A stretch of 64,000 nt of DNA from Hymenochaete sp. R1. Taxonomy: Eukaryota; Basidiomycota; Agaricomycetes; Hymenochaetales; Hymenochaetaceae. Where the stretch lies: positions 124,001 to 188,000 of the forward strand of contig JAFREE010000019.1 in assembly GCA_019400425.1 (NCBI GenBank). Direction: 5' to 3'. Below are positions 15,471-27,397 of this stretch, piece after piece (position 1 is the stretch's first letter; each line of letters opens with the position of its first letter). The position numbers were made by a program, and so were the translations under genes. The notes under the pieces are model-generated. The model saw only the letters and a program-made list of their open reading frames with translations. It was not told the DNA's origin and ran no database searches.

Positions 15471-15964
15471 TTAGAGGGTGACCGGAATACAACCGATGGA
15501 GACACCGTTGCCTATAAAAATAGGCGTCAGTTCATGTAATAGCCACGATCTAATGCGTCGGATCTTATACCCTCAGAGTTATCCTCGCAGCAAACGGCGT
15601 TCGTGTGGCTGGAAGTATTAGACGAATGTTAATTACTCTTTTGATAAAATTTCTGAGAGTGATGGGCTCACCATGCACCACCTTCAACATCGACGACAGA
15701 GATAGGGCTGCAAGCCAGACCAACCAGTGCAGTAAGATCGTTGACGACGATGCCGAGGGGCCCAAGGGCAACCACAGAAGCCGGGTCGGAGGCGGCCTGA
15801 ACGCTGTCGCAGCATTGAAGATCGCCGGTAGAGCAGCTGCTCACCGGAGTCGAAGTTGGCTGAGGGGTGACAGTGACGGTCTTCGTCGGGGAGCCTCCGC
15901 CGCCGGGCATGGCGACCGCGAGGAGTGGTGCAGCGAGAAGAGCGAAAGCAGCGGTGAACTTCAT
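15471..15964 (-). CDS. Class I hydrophobin
   Basis: This is a small secreted amphipathic protein that self-assembles at air-water interfaces and coats aerial hyphae and fruiting bodies. Three exons (15672-15964, 15571-15608 and 15471-15511) give 123 residues. A signal peptide (MKFTAAFALLAAPLLAVA) precedes a Gly/Thr/Pro linker. All eight cysteines are present at residues 44, 51, 52, 85, 98, 104, 105 and 118. The spacing is C-X6-CC-X32-C-X12-C-X5-CC-X12-C, inside the class I range. The C-terminus GCIPVTL is typical of basidiomycete hydrophobins. A TATA-like box lies about 100 bp upstream. Both introns fall within the second half of the cysteine pattern, as in other basidiomycete members. Family confidence is very high; the developmental stage cannot be told. 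Confidence 0.97.
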
Positions 15965-16060
15965 TGTGATTGAAGGGTTGTAGAGAGCAGAGAATGCACT
16001 GAGTTAGTCGGAGAACTTGGATGTTGTTCGACTGAGGAATCCTAAGCTGAAATGCCCACT

Positions 16061-16070
16061 CTTTTATAAG
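16061..16070 (-). promoter_or_regulatory. TATA-like box of hydrophobin gene
   Basis: On the minus strand this reads CTTATAAAAG, about 100 bp upstream of the hydrophobin ATG. The spacing suits a strongly expressed gene. There is no experimental support. Confidence 0.6.
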
Positions 16071-16966
16071 TCGAGACAGAGGTCCGTGCACCCTCGATGA
16101 AAGCATGACGAAGGGAGGCGAGGCGAGTACGCACAGGCCAGACAGCGCAAGAGTTGTTTTTTACGCACCAGAATAATAACATCAGGTCCATTCTGTTTTC
16201 CGATTTTCATAATGAGACAATCAGAGTCTAGACAGGCCATTCTTTTACTTACTTGATCTTGCTCCGACCGCCGTCTTCTAAATTGTGTGTGAAATGGGGA
16301 GCAACGTTCGAAAGCACGGCTTTGCGAATCCTATTCATACGGGAACCTGAGAAAAACAGGTTATGCCTGTTTCGGAGAGACGCCCTGAGGTCATTGGTCG
16401 AGAAGAGACATAAATGGACAGCGGGCGGTGGTCCCTAGGCACTGAGACTCATTGGAATCAAATTTCAGAATCAGAAGGTGAGGACAGCGCTTACTTGATG
16501 CCCACGATGACGATGTTGGATGTCGGATCGGTGGATTTACAGGTTTCTAAAATTTCAACGAGCTCCCTGGTATCCCCAGTATATGGAGCTATTCAAGAAC
16601 CCTTGTACCAACAACAAAATGAGTAAGTCACTGTAAAGCACGGGATGAAAAATCGAAAACTCACAGAAGTTGAGTAGGCAAGCTATTCGCTTCGGTGTCC
16701 AATATTGGCGGGTTTCGGACAACATCGAGCGCCCAAGAAAGATTGACAGACTTGAGTTCAGAAAATCGTAAAAGATCGTGCAACATATCGATATCATCAA
16801 GTGGATCATCAACAACGAATATAAAGAAAGAGGTATACGAAACATCAAGAAATCAAAAATGAATTTTGCTTCCGCGAAAAGAAAGGTAGTCCATCATATG
16901 TAAAAATGTAGAAACATATCTAGAAAGCAAATGAAGAGTCTGGATGTTCGAGTGAGGAAGAATCGT
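16071..16966. other. Hydrophobin upstream / SEC2 3' flank
   Basis: It holds the hydrophobin upstream promoter and the 3' flank of the Sec2-type gene. I see no gene in it. The left-going open frame 16555-16848 is AT-driven and shows no domain. Confidence 0.4.
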
Positions 16967-19900
16967 TCAGGCCAAAGACTCAGACCTAACACCGCCCATC
17001 CGCGCCCAGAACATCTCCTCTCGGAGCCTCACGATTTCTTTCCACGTCCTTTCCTCCCACGTCGAATCCCCGACGACAGTCTTATCCACCTCCCTAGACT
17101 CCCTTCTCTCCCCACCGCCTTCGACACCATTACCAGTACCATTCGCCTCAACGACAGTCGGTACTTCGACAACGGGGGTCATCTTCTCTTCCGCAACTAC
17201 ATCACGCTCTTTCGTCGAAACAGTTTCTTCCTCGCTAGAACTACGAGCCTTAGCTCGTACCTGCCTCTCTTCGATCTTCAAGTCTGCCTTTGAAGTGCTG
17301 ATGCCAGCGCCGATCTCATCAGCGTCACCTTGAACCTCACTACTCTCCGATATCGACAGCTTAGAAGCGTGTCTGGGACGACGAGCAGGTAACGGCGGAG
17401 CAGGAGTAGGTGAGACCGGGGACAACACACTTTCGGTTTCTAAGCTTCTTCGTCCTTGCGTCGGCGACTCTACCTCTTTCGTCACCTTGTCTTTACCTTC
17501 CCCATCAGCATTCGCATCCGCCGTGGACCCTGAAGAGCTGGGAGGAGGCGGTTGTACTGAGGCTGCCATCCCAATTGAACCTTGGCCAGGTGGAACGGGC
17601 AAAGCCCTCCTCGCAGCTGCTCTCCTCGGTACAGGTGGAGGCGTCCCCCCAACAGGACTCGGTGAGTTCGGCCTCGAGGTATTCCCCCCAAGCCCGTTCA
17701 AGTTCAACGGAGCCACGCTCCCAGCCCCACCCGACGGCCCCGAAGTCGATGTCGGGCGTACGCGGCTTCTATTCGGCGTAATGGGGCTTGGGGTGGCTGG
17801 GCGCGAGTCCGGTAACGGAACGGTGTGTGGGGACTGGGGGAGTGGTGGGGGAATTGGTGGAGGAGAGCTGAGACGTTGGGGTTTGGGCGATTTAGGTGAG
17901 AGGGGAGGAGTCGTGGAGGTAAGAGCGGCGGCGGATGACGCTGAAGTACGTTTCCTGCTTCGGGAAGGGGATCGAGGAGACAGTGGGGGAGGGGAACCCG
18001 AGGATGACGAGTCACGTGAGATGCGGCGGGGGCTTCGGCTTGGACTGGCGATACTTGCTGCGGGGCCGAGAGTGGGTGATAGCGATTGGACTTCCTCGAC
18101 GGGTGTTCGGAACCCTTCGCTGATGCCGCTACCACTGGGGGCTGACGATGTCTGGCTGTTCGTCGCACTGAGGCGTTCCGGGGGAGAAACTTCGGTGCTG
18201 GCGGCTTTCATTATGGGAACGGCGGTGGTGGGCGTCCTTTCGATTGTTGAAGATCCCGAAGTGGATGTGTCGATGGGAGAAGAGTGCACGTCGAGTTTCT
18301 CAGTAGCCGGTTCTTCGTTGGTGCTAGACTGCCTCCCCAAACTACGGCGAGGCACCGGTGGTGGTGGAACAATGACATTCAAAGGTTCACCAAGCACCTT
18401 TCTCGCCTTGAGGAAGCCTAGTTCAAACTTAGACGTAGACTCGTTCGGAGCCGGGGTCGTCGATGCTTCCTCCTTCTCTTTTTCACCGACTGGAGAAGGA
18501 GAACTGGGCTGACTTGAGCTACGCAGGGCTCCACTTGCCATGCCCCACAAAGCACCGACACTGGTGATTTTCGACCGACGCCTGGGTGGAACCGGAGGTG
18601 TGTTCTCTTTTTGGGTGCCTGCCGACGAAGGCACGTGCGTCCAGGATGAATTGACAACTGTGCTACCCGTAGAGTAGACGCTCGCCGAAGATTCCGTTAC
18701 TGTAGGTTTCGGATGTAGATACTTTTGATTTTGAATTTCTTCCTCCCATATCCTATCAATGATGCCTGCTCTCACGAACGCCCAAAGCGAGCACGTTGCC
18801 CTCAAACGTGCGAGACACCAGCCCGATGTGCACAGAGGATAGCTTGACGGTCGTTGTGTTTGATTCACGGTATTCCCCGAAGGCTGTGGTTGCACTTGGG
18901 CTTGCGCCACTCGGAAAACGTAGACAGTCAAGGAATTTGCTTGGGCTACAGCTGTTGAGTTTGAATCATGCGAATTGGGGGGCGGAGTTAAAGGAGGAGA
19001 TGGAGCGGCAGACGAAAGCGGATTCCGGAAGGAAGACCAGACGGTAGATGATGTTTGTCGGGAAAGGGTGGGAGGTTGTTGATTATGTTCAAAGGGCTTT
19101 GGGGGGAAGATATGAGCTCCGCAGAGGGCACAAGAGACGTTCGAATGCGATCCGGGCATAATAGACTGGATGGTGGTATTCGATTCGAGTAGGAGAGCAG
19201 AAATCGATACCGGTTCAATGGTCAGTTGCCCTCCATGTATAGCAGACAGTACGGAACGACGGGACAACCAATTGAGGGAAGGGGCAAAGTCCAGTCGTAT
19301 CGTGGGTTCCCTAGACTAAGATGAGTACAGATTATTCGTCCTGTGAGTATAATTACTTACGAGTCTTCGGCTTGAATTCGTGCAAGAAACGGTAACGGAA
19401 GCAAAGTCGATACTTGTGGTACGCCTAACGATGAAGGACGGAGAGTTCGCAGATGGGTAACAAACTGCAAAAACTCCTGGTATGGGACATGTAGATTCGA
19501 AAGTTTAACTGACACTGGCGTGAGAAGCGGCGGTCGTTCTACGAATTTGCCTTTCTCCATGAGCGTGTGCAACCTCGCAATCTCATCAGAGGTCCGATCC
19601 CGTTCCTCGCGAAGCGACTGCATCTGAAGTTGCATACTACTGACGGCTTCCTCAGCTCCGTGCAAAGCCATCTCAGAGTCGATTACTTTACGCTCGCTTT
19701 TGGCCTGCGCGAGCCGTGCCTCGGCGACCATAGTGTTGGCTTGGCCAAAGAGACTGGCACTAAGGTCGTCCAGTTCGCGTTCGATATCTTCTCTTGCGCT
19801 CTCGGCTTGACCACGAGCAGCGGCCTGACCGTCAAGCAAGTCCATTCAGTTAGTTACACAGAACGAGTTCGAGTCGAATGGCACTCACCTCTGAGGTCGC

Positions 19901-20368
19901 CTTTTCCATAAGACGCGTCAGTTCGGAAGTGACGTGCGATTTCTCAACATAAAGCCCAGTATTCAACGCCGCCAAGTGCTGGGACCGTTCTATCTCAAGT
20001 TCCGTGATTTTGAGTGAAGACGAGCGTGCATTTGAAGATGCGAAATGCACTTCGTCCTCGAGGTCCGACACCCGATCATAGGATTTGACCAGCTTCCCAT
20101 TGAGCTGGGAAACCTGAGTGATGAGGTCCGCAATCTGTGTTCGGAGCGATTCGATGACCAATGCCTGCGCATCATCCTTGTCGTTGTCCCTTTCGCGCTG
20201 GTTATGCACAGAACCTGAGCCAGAAGCCGAGCTGGGCAGGTGAGTATCAAGCAACGTGGGCGAGCTACTCGCGGCGGTACTGCTGAGCGGGGTCGGCATG
20301 GAATCTGCTCCGTCGTCGTTGTCGTCAGTCGCAGCAGGAGTGTGGATGCCGTTCGCGACGACGGACAT
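16967..20368 (-). CDS. SEC2: Rab guanine nucleotide exchange factor, Sec2-type
   Basis: This is a probable GEF for the Sec4-class Rab GTPase that drives post-Golgi secretory vesicles to growth sites. Three exons (19889-20368, 19361-19824 and 16967-19310) keep phase and give about 1095 residues. A long coiled coil starts in exon 1 (ALVIESLRTQIADLITQVSQ). It continues into the Sec2 core DIERELDDLSASLFGQANTM VAEARLAQAK, the part that grips the Rab in the family. Next comes a conserved region with LSRRSVLSAIHGGQLTIEP, CALCGAHIF and CLARLRATCSLWAFVRAGII, as in fungal Sec2/Rabin8 proteins. About 550 residues of Pro/Ser-rich disorder follow, with many PPxPxR-like motifs that could bind SH3 domains. 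The open frame continues upstream to an ATG at 20488, but those 40 residues are Arg/Lys/Ser-rich and look untranslated, so I prefer ATG 20368. Confidence 0.88.
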
Positions 20369-22360
20369 GTTCCTGAGGGGTGAAGGGCGACGTTTGCGGC
20401 GTAGTTTGTTGCGCTGAGACTTTGATCTGGTGTTGGACGTCTTTGTGCTGGCAAGTGTAAGCGTACTCTGGTTCCAAAGCGAGGGCATCTCGCGCGCGTC
20501 TCTTGATCACGTAAGCTGAGCTCTCAATTGAACCCAGGGAACGAAACCGTGCCCTCTTTTCAACTCCGAATTGTTCGGCAGCGACAGCGACAGCGACAAC
20601 GACGAGACGACTGAGAAGACGGTCACGGTGTGAAGGCGGGGGGAATTTGTCCTCTTACTGTGTCGGGGGCGTCGTTGTTCCTTTAAATGTGCAATCACAC
20701 AAAGCCGAACGAAATTCGAGCGATTTCTTTGTCTGCCTCGAGGTGCTCGGGAGAATATTAATATGACACAAAAGACTCTCCGAGATGGGCTCACTTCACT
20801 TCTCCTTCATCCCAGACCAGACCTGGGACCAGCCTCGCCCTCAGCTTCCGTCGTGCCTCATGGCTAAGCATCCACACACCCCGTCCCTTCAACTCGGCAC
20901 GACTCTCTCAAGACTTAATTCGCCTTCATATCACCTCTCGTCTTCCCCATCATCCCACCCTTTGTACTTTATTTTCGTATGAACATTCTAGTGCTTCCGG
21001 TTGGAATCTCTTGTCCAGACTCCGCCTACTCCGCCGCTTCGGATGATCCCAGACAGTACACTGTACGATTCCTTGCATCGGTTTTGGGCACCCTAATCTC
21101 ACGCTGCTTCATTACTCTGTCCCTATTCGGCCCGCCTCAGCTTTTCGAAGGAACGAGAACATCTTCTTGGGCATGCTTTGGGCACGCCGTTTGATGCGCC
21201 TTCGTGCATCTGTCTTGATCAATATTATTTTGAGTTCGGCTCTACGCTATAGCCATCTCAGGTTAAGGCGAAATTGAACAATGCAAGATCTCTTCGTTGA
21301 GCTGTAAGCGCGGCATTGTGCCAATGTTTTGTTTCAATGTTTATACTCGAACCCTTACAATCTATTCTTGTGAGTCATTTGTCTCCAACCTGACTGAGCC
21401 CGCTAAACGCTAAATACGGTACAAAATCCATTTCAGATCGTCCGATGAACTTCCAGAAGCCCACGCAAAATACCAGTTCTGGTCTTCTTTTCTCATCAAT
21501 CTCGATTCTGGAGCAAAAACCCTCTGCTTCGCCTTCATTCCCGTGCCTACTCGTGCCTACGGACATAGAAGACCGTGCCATAGAAAAGATCCAACCGCCC
21601 TGACTATTTTTCTTCATGCCAATAGACGTCGGGCTGGAAGAAGAGTCCGGACTGAGCGAGGCATGTGCTTTCGTGTTGACAGACTCCTCTCTGTCTGTGA
21701 GCTTGTGAGCCTCGTTTGAAACGCTGTGCTCCCGACCAGATACGATACGGCACAACTGCAGCCTTCGACCTCAATTATTTCGACTGGCTCGGTGAATGCC
21801 CCGAACAGATCTAGCACTACCGGGCCATGTCATGACACATGCAGTGGTTGTGGGAAATTGGTCTGTTGTCTTATATCTTACATCTTACACAGCGTTCGGT
21901 ACAAACTGCTGACTCTTTCATTCCTTCACAGAAATACGCAGAGCTACTTCTTCTCTTTCATTCATCCTCGATGCCCTGCTTTGAGCGAAACTCGCCTTGA
22001 CATCAATGATCGAGAAAGAGATCGAGTTGCTTAAAAATGGCCGCAACCGCAGCATTTCAAAGTCATCTGAACCTTTCCTACGCGGACATGACGTCATGGT
22101 CCAGTGTCTCCAAGTGCCAGAATTAAGCACTGGAAATTGGACGTGTGCAAGGAACACCACTTGTAATTGGACCTTGGAGTTGGATACAACGCGTCATGAG
22201 CGACTTCATGCTCTGCAGTCATTCAGTATAACTTATAAGTACGCTCAACATCTGCCCTTCTTTGCACTTCACAGTCTAATCACCTCACAGACTTTTCGCA
22301 ACTGCTCACTTCATCCCAAATTCTTCATTATAACTCACACCAGTAATCAATCGAATCATC
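20369..22360. other. Divergent intergenic region
   Basis: This promoter space lies between the Sec2-type gene (-) and the glycine-rich gene (+). It includes (CGACAG)-like short repeats near 20579-20605 and a TATA-like ACTTATAAGTAC at about 22229-22240, about 125 bp before the right-hand ATG. I see no gene. Confidence 0.4.
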
Positions 22361-23256
22361 ATGCCTCTTTTCGGACACAAGCATAATGACGTACGTTCCA
22401 CACCTCCAAGTCCATCTCTTCGCGCTACATATCCTGACTCTTACTTTTTCGTAGAATGCCGCTACCTCTGACTATGCAGCCACCAACACCCACGGGTCAG
22501 GTGCTGGTGCAAATAAGCTCCATCGCGACCCACCCGACGTTCAGCATCGCCAGGGCGGCAACGGCTTCACCAACGACACTACCGCAGGTCCCGGTGCGGG
22601 CCTCGGCCCGGGTAACACCCATTCCGGGCACGTTACCGACCACCACGCCCACAACCACGGCCCCACACACGGAACTACCGGTGGCGGCCCCGGCGGATAC
22701 CAAACCACTCAATATGATCAACTTGATAATGGACCGGGAATGGGGTACAACTCGGGTGTAGGTGCGGGCGGCGGTGCGGCGCACACAAACATGGCGCCAA
22801 GGATGGACGAACATGGGAACGCCGCGAAGCCGAGCGGGGGCCATAAGTTCGCGGGGAAGATGGAGAGTGCGATTGGAGGCGCGCTGGGGAGCACTAATTT
22901 GAAAGCGAAGGGTGTGGAGAAGCAACGGTACGTTGCCGCTTCTACATTCGCTAATTGGTGAATAGTACGTGCTGACTTATCCTTAATTTGATGATTCCAG
23001 GGAAGCTCAAGCATTGAATGCGCAAGCTGCTGAACTCAACGCGGCAGAGTACCATGAGCAAGAAGCGCTGAAGAGGAGGGAACGCGCAGTTGCACACGGC
23101 GCTCATCCCGATCATGGCTTCTTGGGAAGTAAGAATCCCAACGAGACGGGTAACGTCGGTCACGGCGCGGGCGCGGGAACACAAGGGATGAACGATCTTG
23201 AGTATGAAGGTGGTGCGGCAGGGCATCGTGGTGCTAACACGGGGGGAATGTACTAA
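22361..23256 (+). CDS. Gly/His-rich hydrophilic protein, CsbD-like (copy 1)
   Basis: Three exons (22361-22390, 22455-22927 and 23001-23256) give 252 residues. Exon 1 encodes only MPLFGHKHND. The middle is Gly/His/Asn/Thr-rich and has no predicted fold. The C-terminal third begins GGHKFAGKMESAIGGALGS and continues with Ala/Glu/Arg-rich helix-like sequence (AEYHEQEALKRRERAVAHG) ending near HPDHGFLGS. That module resembles the GK-x-GK pattern of CsbD-like stress proteins and is shared with the gene at 30246-31664. Strong hydrophilicity and glycine content suggest a desiccation- or stress-protective role, but this is inference. There is no signal peptide or membrane segment. All three exon junctions are in phase with canonical splice sites. 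Confidence 0.78.
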
Positions 23257-25317
23257 AGGGATCAATGGACATCAATATGTATAACTGCCTGTACGAAACA
23301 TTATAATGTGTAATTATATTACGAAGTAAATCGGAAGAGAGGCTCTTGACCTGCAGAGAAGACATTGATAACATCAGAAGCCTTTCATATTTCAACTTCA
23401 AGCTCATTCGCTGAGCTTAGCATTAATATTACACAATCGGCGCAACACAAGCATAGTTAGAAATGAGGGAAGATGGTTTCCGAACGATTGATAAGGAAAC
23501 TCCTACCAGGTAAATTCAAACTTCGTAGTGACCTAATGGTGAAGTTCGTGCGCAGCTCCTTTGTCTCCGGTACTCCTAATCCTATTTGATATCTAGTCTC
23601 GCAAAAAAAAACATGATGGAAGCGTCAAGCATCGAGCGGGCTCAGAGTCGACGCAGAAATTCCGTAGCCGGCCCGACAAACTGGGTGTTACCCATTCTGG
23701 TAAGTATTTCTCACTTCCAAAGAAATGGGCGTCATGATTCATTCCGCTCCCTCCCAAGTTCACTAAGCACCGGCACCGGGCACTTCAAACACAAAACCAT
23801 ATCTTCTTGCCTGCTCAACCTTTTATACGACATATTGCACTGATCACTTCCATTTCGAAATGCTCCTTGTTTCACATTCACATTGGCTATATATATATGG
23901 ATTCGGAAGAAGCAGTCAAAGATATTGTGCCCTCCGAGTCGCAGAACTCACGACTAGATTGTCATAAGCGAATGATGCCAAAAAAAAGTGAGCTTTCCAT
24001 TGCCTCCTCGACTAATCAGTTGGACTCATTCAATTTCTGGCTGCGAGCAGCAGCATAGAATTTTATACACCCCCTCACTTACTGTCAATAACTTTGCAAT
24101 TCGCCGCGTATATGCAACCGGCGTCGATTGTCGGGTGCCGATGCAAACTTCGTCTCACTGGCAGGCTGCGCAGGCTCTGGCTTCAAGTGCTCAGATTCTC
24201 TGGGATCTGAAACCTGCTTCGTCGGCCAAGTCAGCCTCTTCCACAGCCTGTGGTAGTCCGCTATCGCCGAAACGTTCAATGGTCACCGTCGATGTCAAGG
24301 AAGCTTTCGCATCTGACTTCAACTGCTCTATCATCTACGCTGGTACGCAGAAACAAGCCCGTCAGACATTTGGGCTTTGGTTTGACCTTGTTGTGGACTA
24401 TGATGAAAATGCCAAATCCTCCAGCGACGAGAAGAGGGAGGAACTCCGAACGAAGGCGAATAAAGTCCACAAATGTATCGTGGTCTTCTGCACCTCTTCG
24501 AAAGAATTGTCGTCTTCAGCTAGATCTGGCAGTTGCGTGCCGATAGCCTAGCTTGGAGACACGATGTTCTTGTCAGGAAATGCGACACTGATGACGATCT
24601 GTCGAGGTGTCGAAGCTTCCGATAACCTTTGAGGACAACTACACCCTTTGGGCGTCGGAGACGTTTAACAGATCATCCGAGAAACCGACGCAAATTTTTG
24701 AGGCCATGGAGATGTGTAATAGATCCTTGGTGTTCGAAAAGACATAGAGTACGTAATTGTCGTTATTGTCAGGGAATGTATTCACCAGGATGTTCATATC
24801 CTTCACAAGAAATTTATAATATCATGGTCTTACACGAGATACGACCGCTGATGAAGAGCATGAGCAATTGACAACAATGGTACTGGAACGGAAATCTTAC
24901 AACGATCTTTCGGACAGAGATTCTTGCGCTGCCTGGTGTGCAGCACGAGAAAGTGAAACGCATGGCGTCCAGCGGTATGAACCAGCGTGGTTTGCAAGGG
25001 CACGAATCCTTGATGAAATATAAATAGCCAGCCATAACAACTGAAATGCGAGTTAAGACGATTACAGGAAGCTTTCATCTGATCCTTGAGAGGACGGACA
25101 TTGAGCCGCCAGTGTATGGTGGTCTAGCGGGTATCTGATGCTAGTGCTCACCCACTAGGGCTTTGCTCTATATCATCTCACGGTCGGGGGTTTGCAGGGG
25201 GCTAAGGTAATATGTCGACCAGCTTCGGAGCAATTGGAACAATGTATTCATAACGGCGACGTCTCTGAACAGACGCCAAGAAATGATCTCCGTAACATAA
25301 CAATACAAAAATACTGT
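23257..25317. other. Intergenic, possible orphan open frame only
   Basis: This is about 2 kb with no recognised gene. One plus-strand open frame (23988-24551) includes FASDFNCSIIYAGTQKQARQ and an acidic/basic stretch DEKREELRTKANKVHK, which could be a decayed or orphan gene. No splice pattern or domain supports it. Confidence 0.3.
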
Positions 25318-26373
25318 TCACACAGTGCTAGGGTCAGGCCCCACATCCGATGTAGGGAGCTGGAGCGGGAAATCCTCCAAGGTGAACTTGTACGCCTCAA
25401 GCGTACTACTAAACTTAGAGCGATACCCGTCTAGTTCATTTGCCGCATTTCTAACCCATTCGGTATCGCGAAGAAGGGTGACAAAAGCACCGTCCTCACT
25501 GTCCTCAGCGTCACTATGCAAAGATGATCCTGTCGTGGAATGGGATTTCGAGAGTATGAAGAGTAAGTTGTAGTCTGAAGCTTTGCCCTCGGCACCATGC
25601 TTCCCAGCGATCAACTCGAGGATCAAAGAGTCTCGATAATCTTCGATACCGGTACTACTCTCCCACTGTTTGATAGGCTCCGAGACGATGCGGGCCAAAC
25701 AGTCAAAAGCAACAGTATGTGCTGATATGACAGACTTGCGACGGTCAAATTTCTGTGGAGGTGTCGGATCTGTGTGCAAGCTGAGATAGAGGAGGAGAGA
25801 AGCCAATTTGCACTCGAGTAGGATGTACATATTCGTGCGCTCTGCGATTTCGAGGCGTGCGAGTGTGTTGCGAATCTGGGTGCGCTCGAGACTGAGAATC
25901 GATTTCTGCTGCGCATCAGGTGCGGATGATTCTCCCGGAACAGAAAGCTTTGCTTCGATAGCGTTCAAACGAGCAGTCGTAGCATCACGAATATCCTGTG
26001 CCACATGCTCCATTGCGCGCGCGTAATTTCGCAACGAAGCGGACGTGCTCGAAGATTTCATCTCCTCCTTTTTCTCCTTAATTTGCTCCAAGTTTCTCTT
26101 GAAATCGCGAGCACCATGTCGAGTGGTTGAGAGGGTATTCTCGATCTGCTCCAAAGCCGTATTTTCATCGAAGGGCTGTTGAGCTGCAAGTTCGAGGTTA
26201 ACTCTTATGATAACCTGCTTTGGCTTCCTTCGCTTTGATGCACTACCAGGGCTAGAGATAGAGTCAATACTCCCTCGTTTGGATGGAGTGGTAGGTGAGA
26301 CCTGCGATGAGCTGGACCTGTTGGAATCAAGACTCCCACGTTTAATGGGCTTTCGCGGAGTGGAAGGGGGCAT
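25318..26373 (-). CDS. Coiled-coil protein of unknown function
   Basis: This is a single open frame of 351 residues. The N-terminal 60 residues are Ser/Pro/Lys/Arg-rich and hold two related short motifs, KRGSLDS and KRGSIDS, both candidate phosphosites after basic residues. A basic cluster SKRRKPK could be a nuclear localisation signal. Residues about 60-190 look helical and coiled-coil (ALEQIENTLSTTRHGARDFK, LEQIKEKKEEMKSS, IRDATTARLNAIEAKLS). The C-terminal part is mixed helical with LILELIAGKHG and an acidic patch DAEDSEDG. It ends with TSDVGPDPSTV. I do not recognise the family. A small nuclear or chromatin-associated scaffold would fit but is a guess. Confidence 0.72.
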   Translation of the reverse strand: MPPSTPRKPIKRGSLDSNRSSSSQVSPTTPSKRGSIDSISSPGSASKRRKPKQVIIRVNLELAAQQPFDENTALEQIENTLSTTRHGARDFKRNLEQIKEKKEEMKSSSTSASLRNYARAMEHVAQDIRDATTARLNAIEAKLSVPGESSAPDAQQKSILSLERTQIRNTLARLEIAERTNMYILLECKLASLLLYLSLHTDPTPPQKFDRRKSVISAHTVAFDCLARIVSEPIKQWESSTGIEDYRDSLILELIAGKHGAEGKASDYNLLFILSKSHSTTGSSLHSDAEDSEDGAFVTLLRDTEWVRNAANELDGYRSKFSSTLEAYKFTLEDFPLQLPTSDVGPDPSTV

Positions 26374-27397
26374 CGTTGAACGGGGACGACGTGGGATACC
26401 TTACTCTCTATAAAATTAAGCCCAGATCAGTCTGTCCTTAAGTATTGTAGTCCTGTAAAGGCAAAGATAGAGCTCTCTGGACTTGGATAAATACATCAGG
26501 CAAACTTCGCCTAGGACTTCTAATGCTTATGCATAAAAAGCTTGAAATCCAAATGAAACTGCATTGTGATTGGCCAGGCGCATGGCCGTGACGTACGACC
26601 TGTGGTGCAAACTCTGCGGGAATCGATCAGTAGAATCAATTTTGCAGGTTCTTGAAAGGTTGAACCTGCCGTTGCTATTTTTTTCGGTAGTATGCAGGAA
26701 GCTTCTTGGAGTATTGCTGAGAGCGATTAAATGTTCCGTGGCGGACTGTCGCAAACGACTCGAAACGAGCATTCGCCGCCAGAAATGACGACGCATTAGT
26801 GCACAAGGTGCATGCCTTTTGCATAAGGTTTGCAGTATCGGATAAGGGAAATGACGTTTCACGTTCAACATCGATAAGCTTATCATCTCATGAATACGAC
26901 GAGTCAGGATCGAGTAAGTGAGGGATGACATGCAGAGACGGAGCAAAGCAAAGAACTCATGGTGCTGTGGCGCGTTTAAGTTATCATCGATGATCGATCG
27001 ATATTCCTACTATTAGAACACGTGATTGTGAGACGGGGCAAGTCGAAAATACACCATAGCTATTATTATATATGCCTATAGCGATATCATTAACTGGAAG
27101 CATTTTATCAGCCGCACGGCTAACGTATAGCAGGGATAGGTGCTTCACAGGCATGAACTTTGAATGCAAAGAGGATTTAAAATTCGCGCCGCCAAGAAAC
27201 AACGAAGATCGAGGATGACTTCGCAATTTGCATGGAATGTTAGCGCTAGGACTGTTGATTAATCGTTGTGATGCGGTAAGAAATAATTTTAAGTAATACA
27301 AGATTATACAACATAGTGAAGAGAGACAGAGAGGGCTAAGCATTCGATGTAGTGCGTAACGAACTATTTTTAATTAAGCTCTAAGAAGCCAATAATA
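26374..27397. other. Intergenic, no gene recognised
   Basis: This AT-rich spacer lies between two minus-strand genes and includes a short CGATNNTCGAT-type palindromic patch near 26985-27003. Open frames here look like chance. Confidence 0.4.

Noticed and set aside
17487..18512. 341-codon plus-strand open frame
   Set aside because: It is antisense to the Sec2-type gene's Ser/Pro-rich tail. High GC and repeat codons leave the reverse frame open; there is no protein signature or start context.
25118..25200. tRNA-like stretch with an A-box-like TGGTCTAGCGGG
   Set aside because: The downstream GGTCGGGGGTTTGCAGGG cannot form a T-arm, since the G run has no C partner, and acceptor-stem pairing fails.
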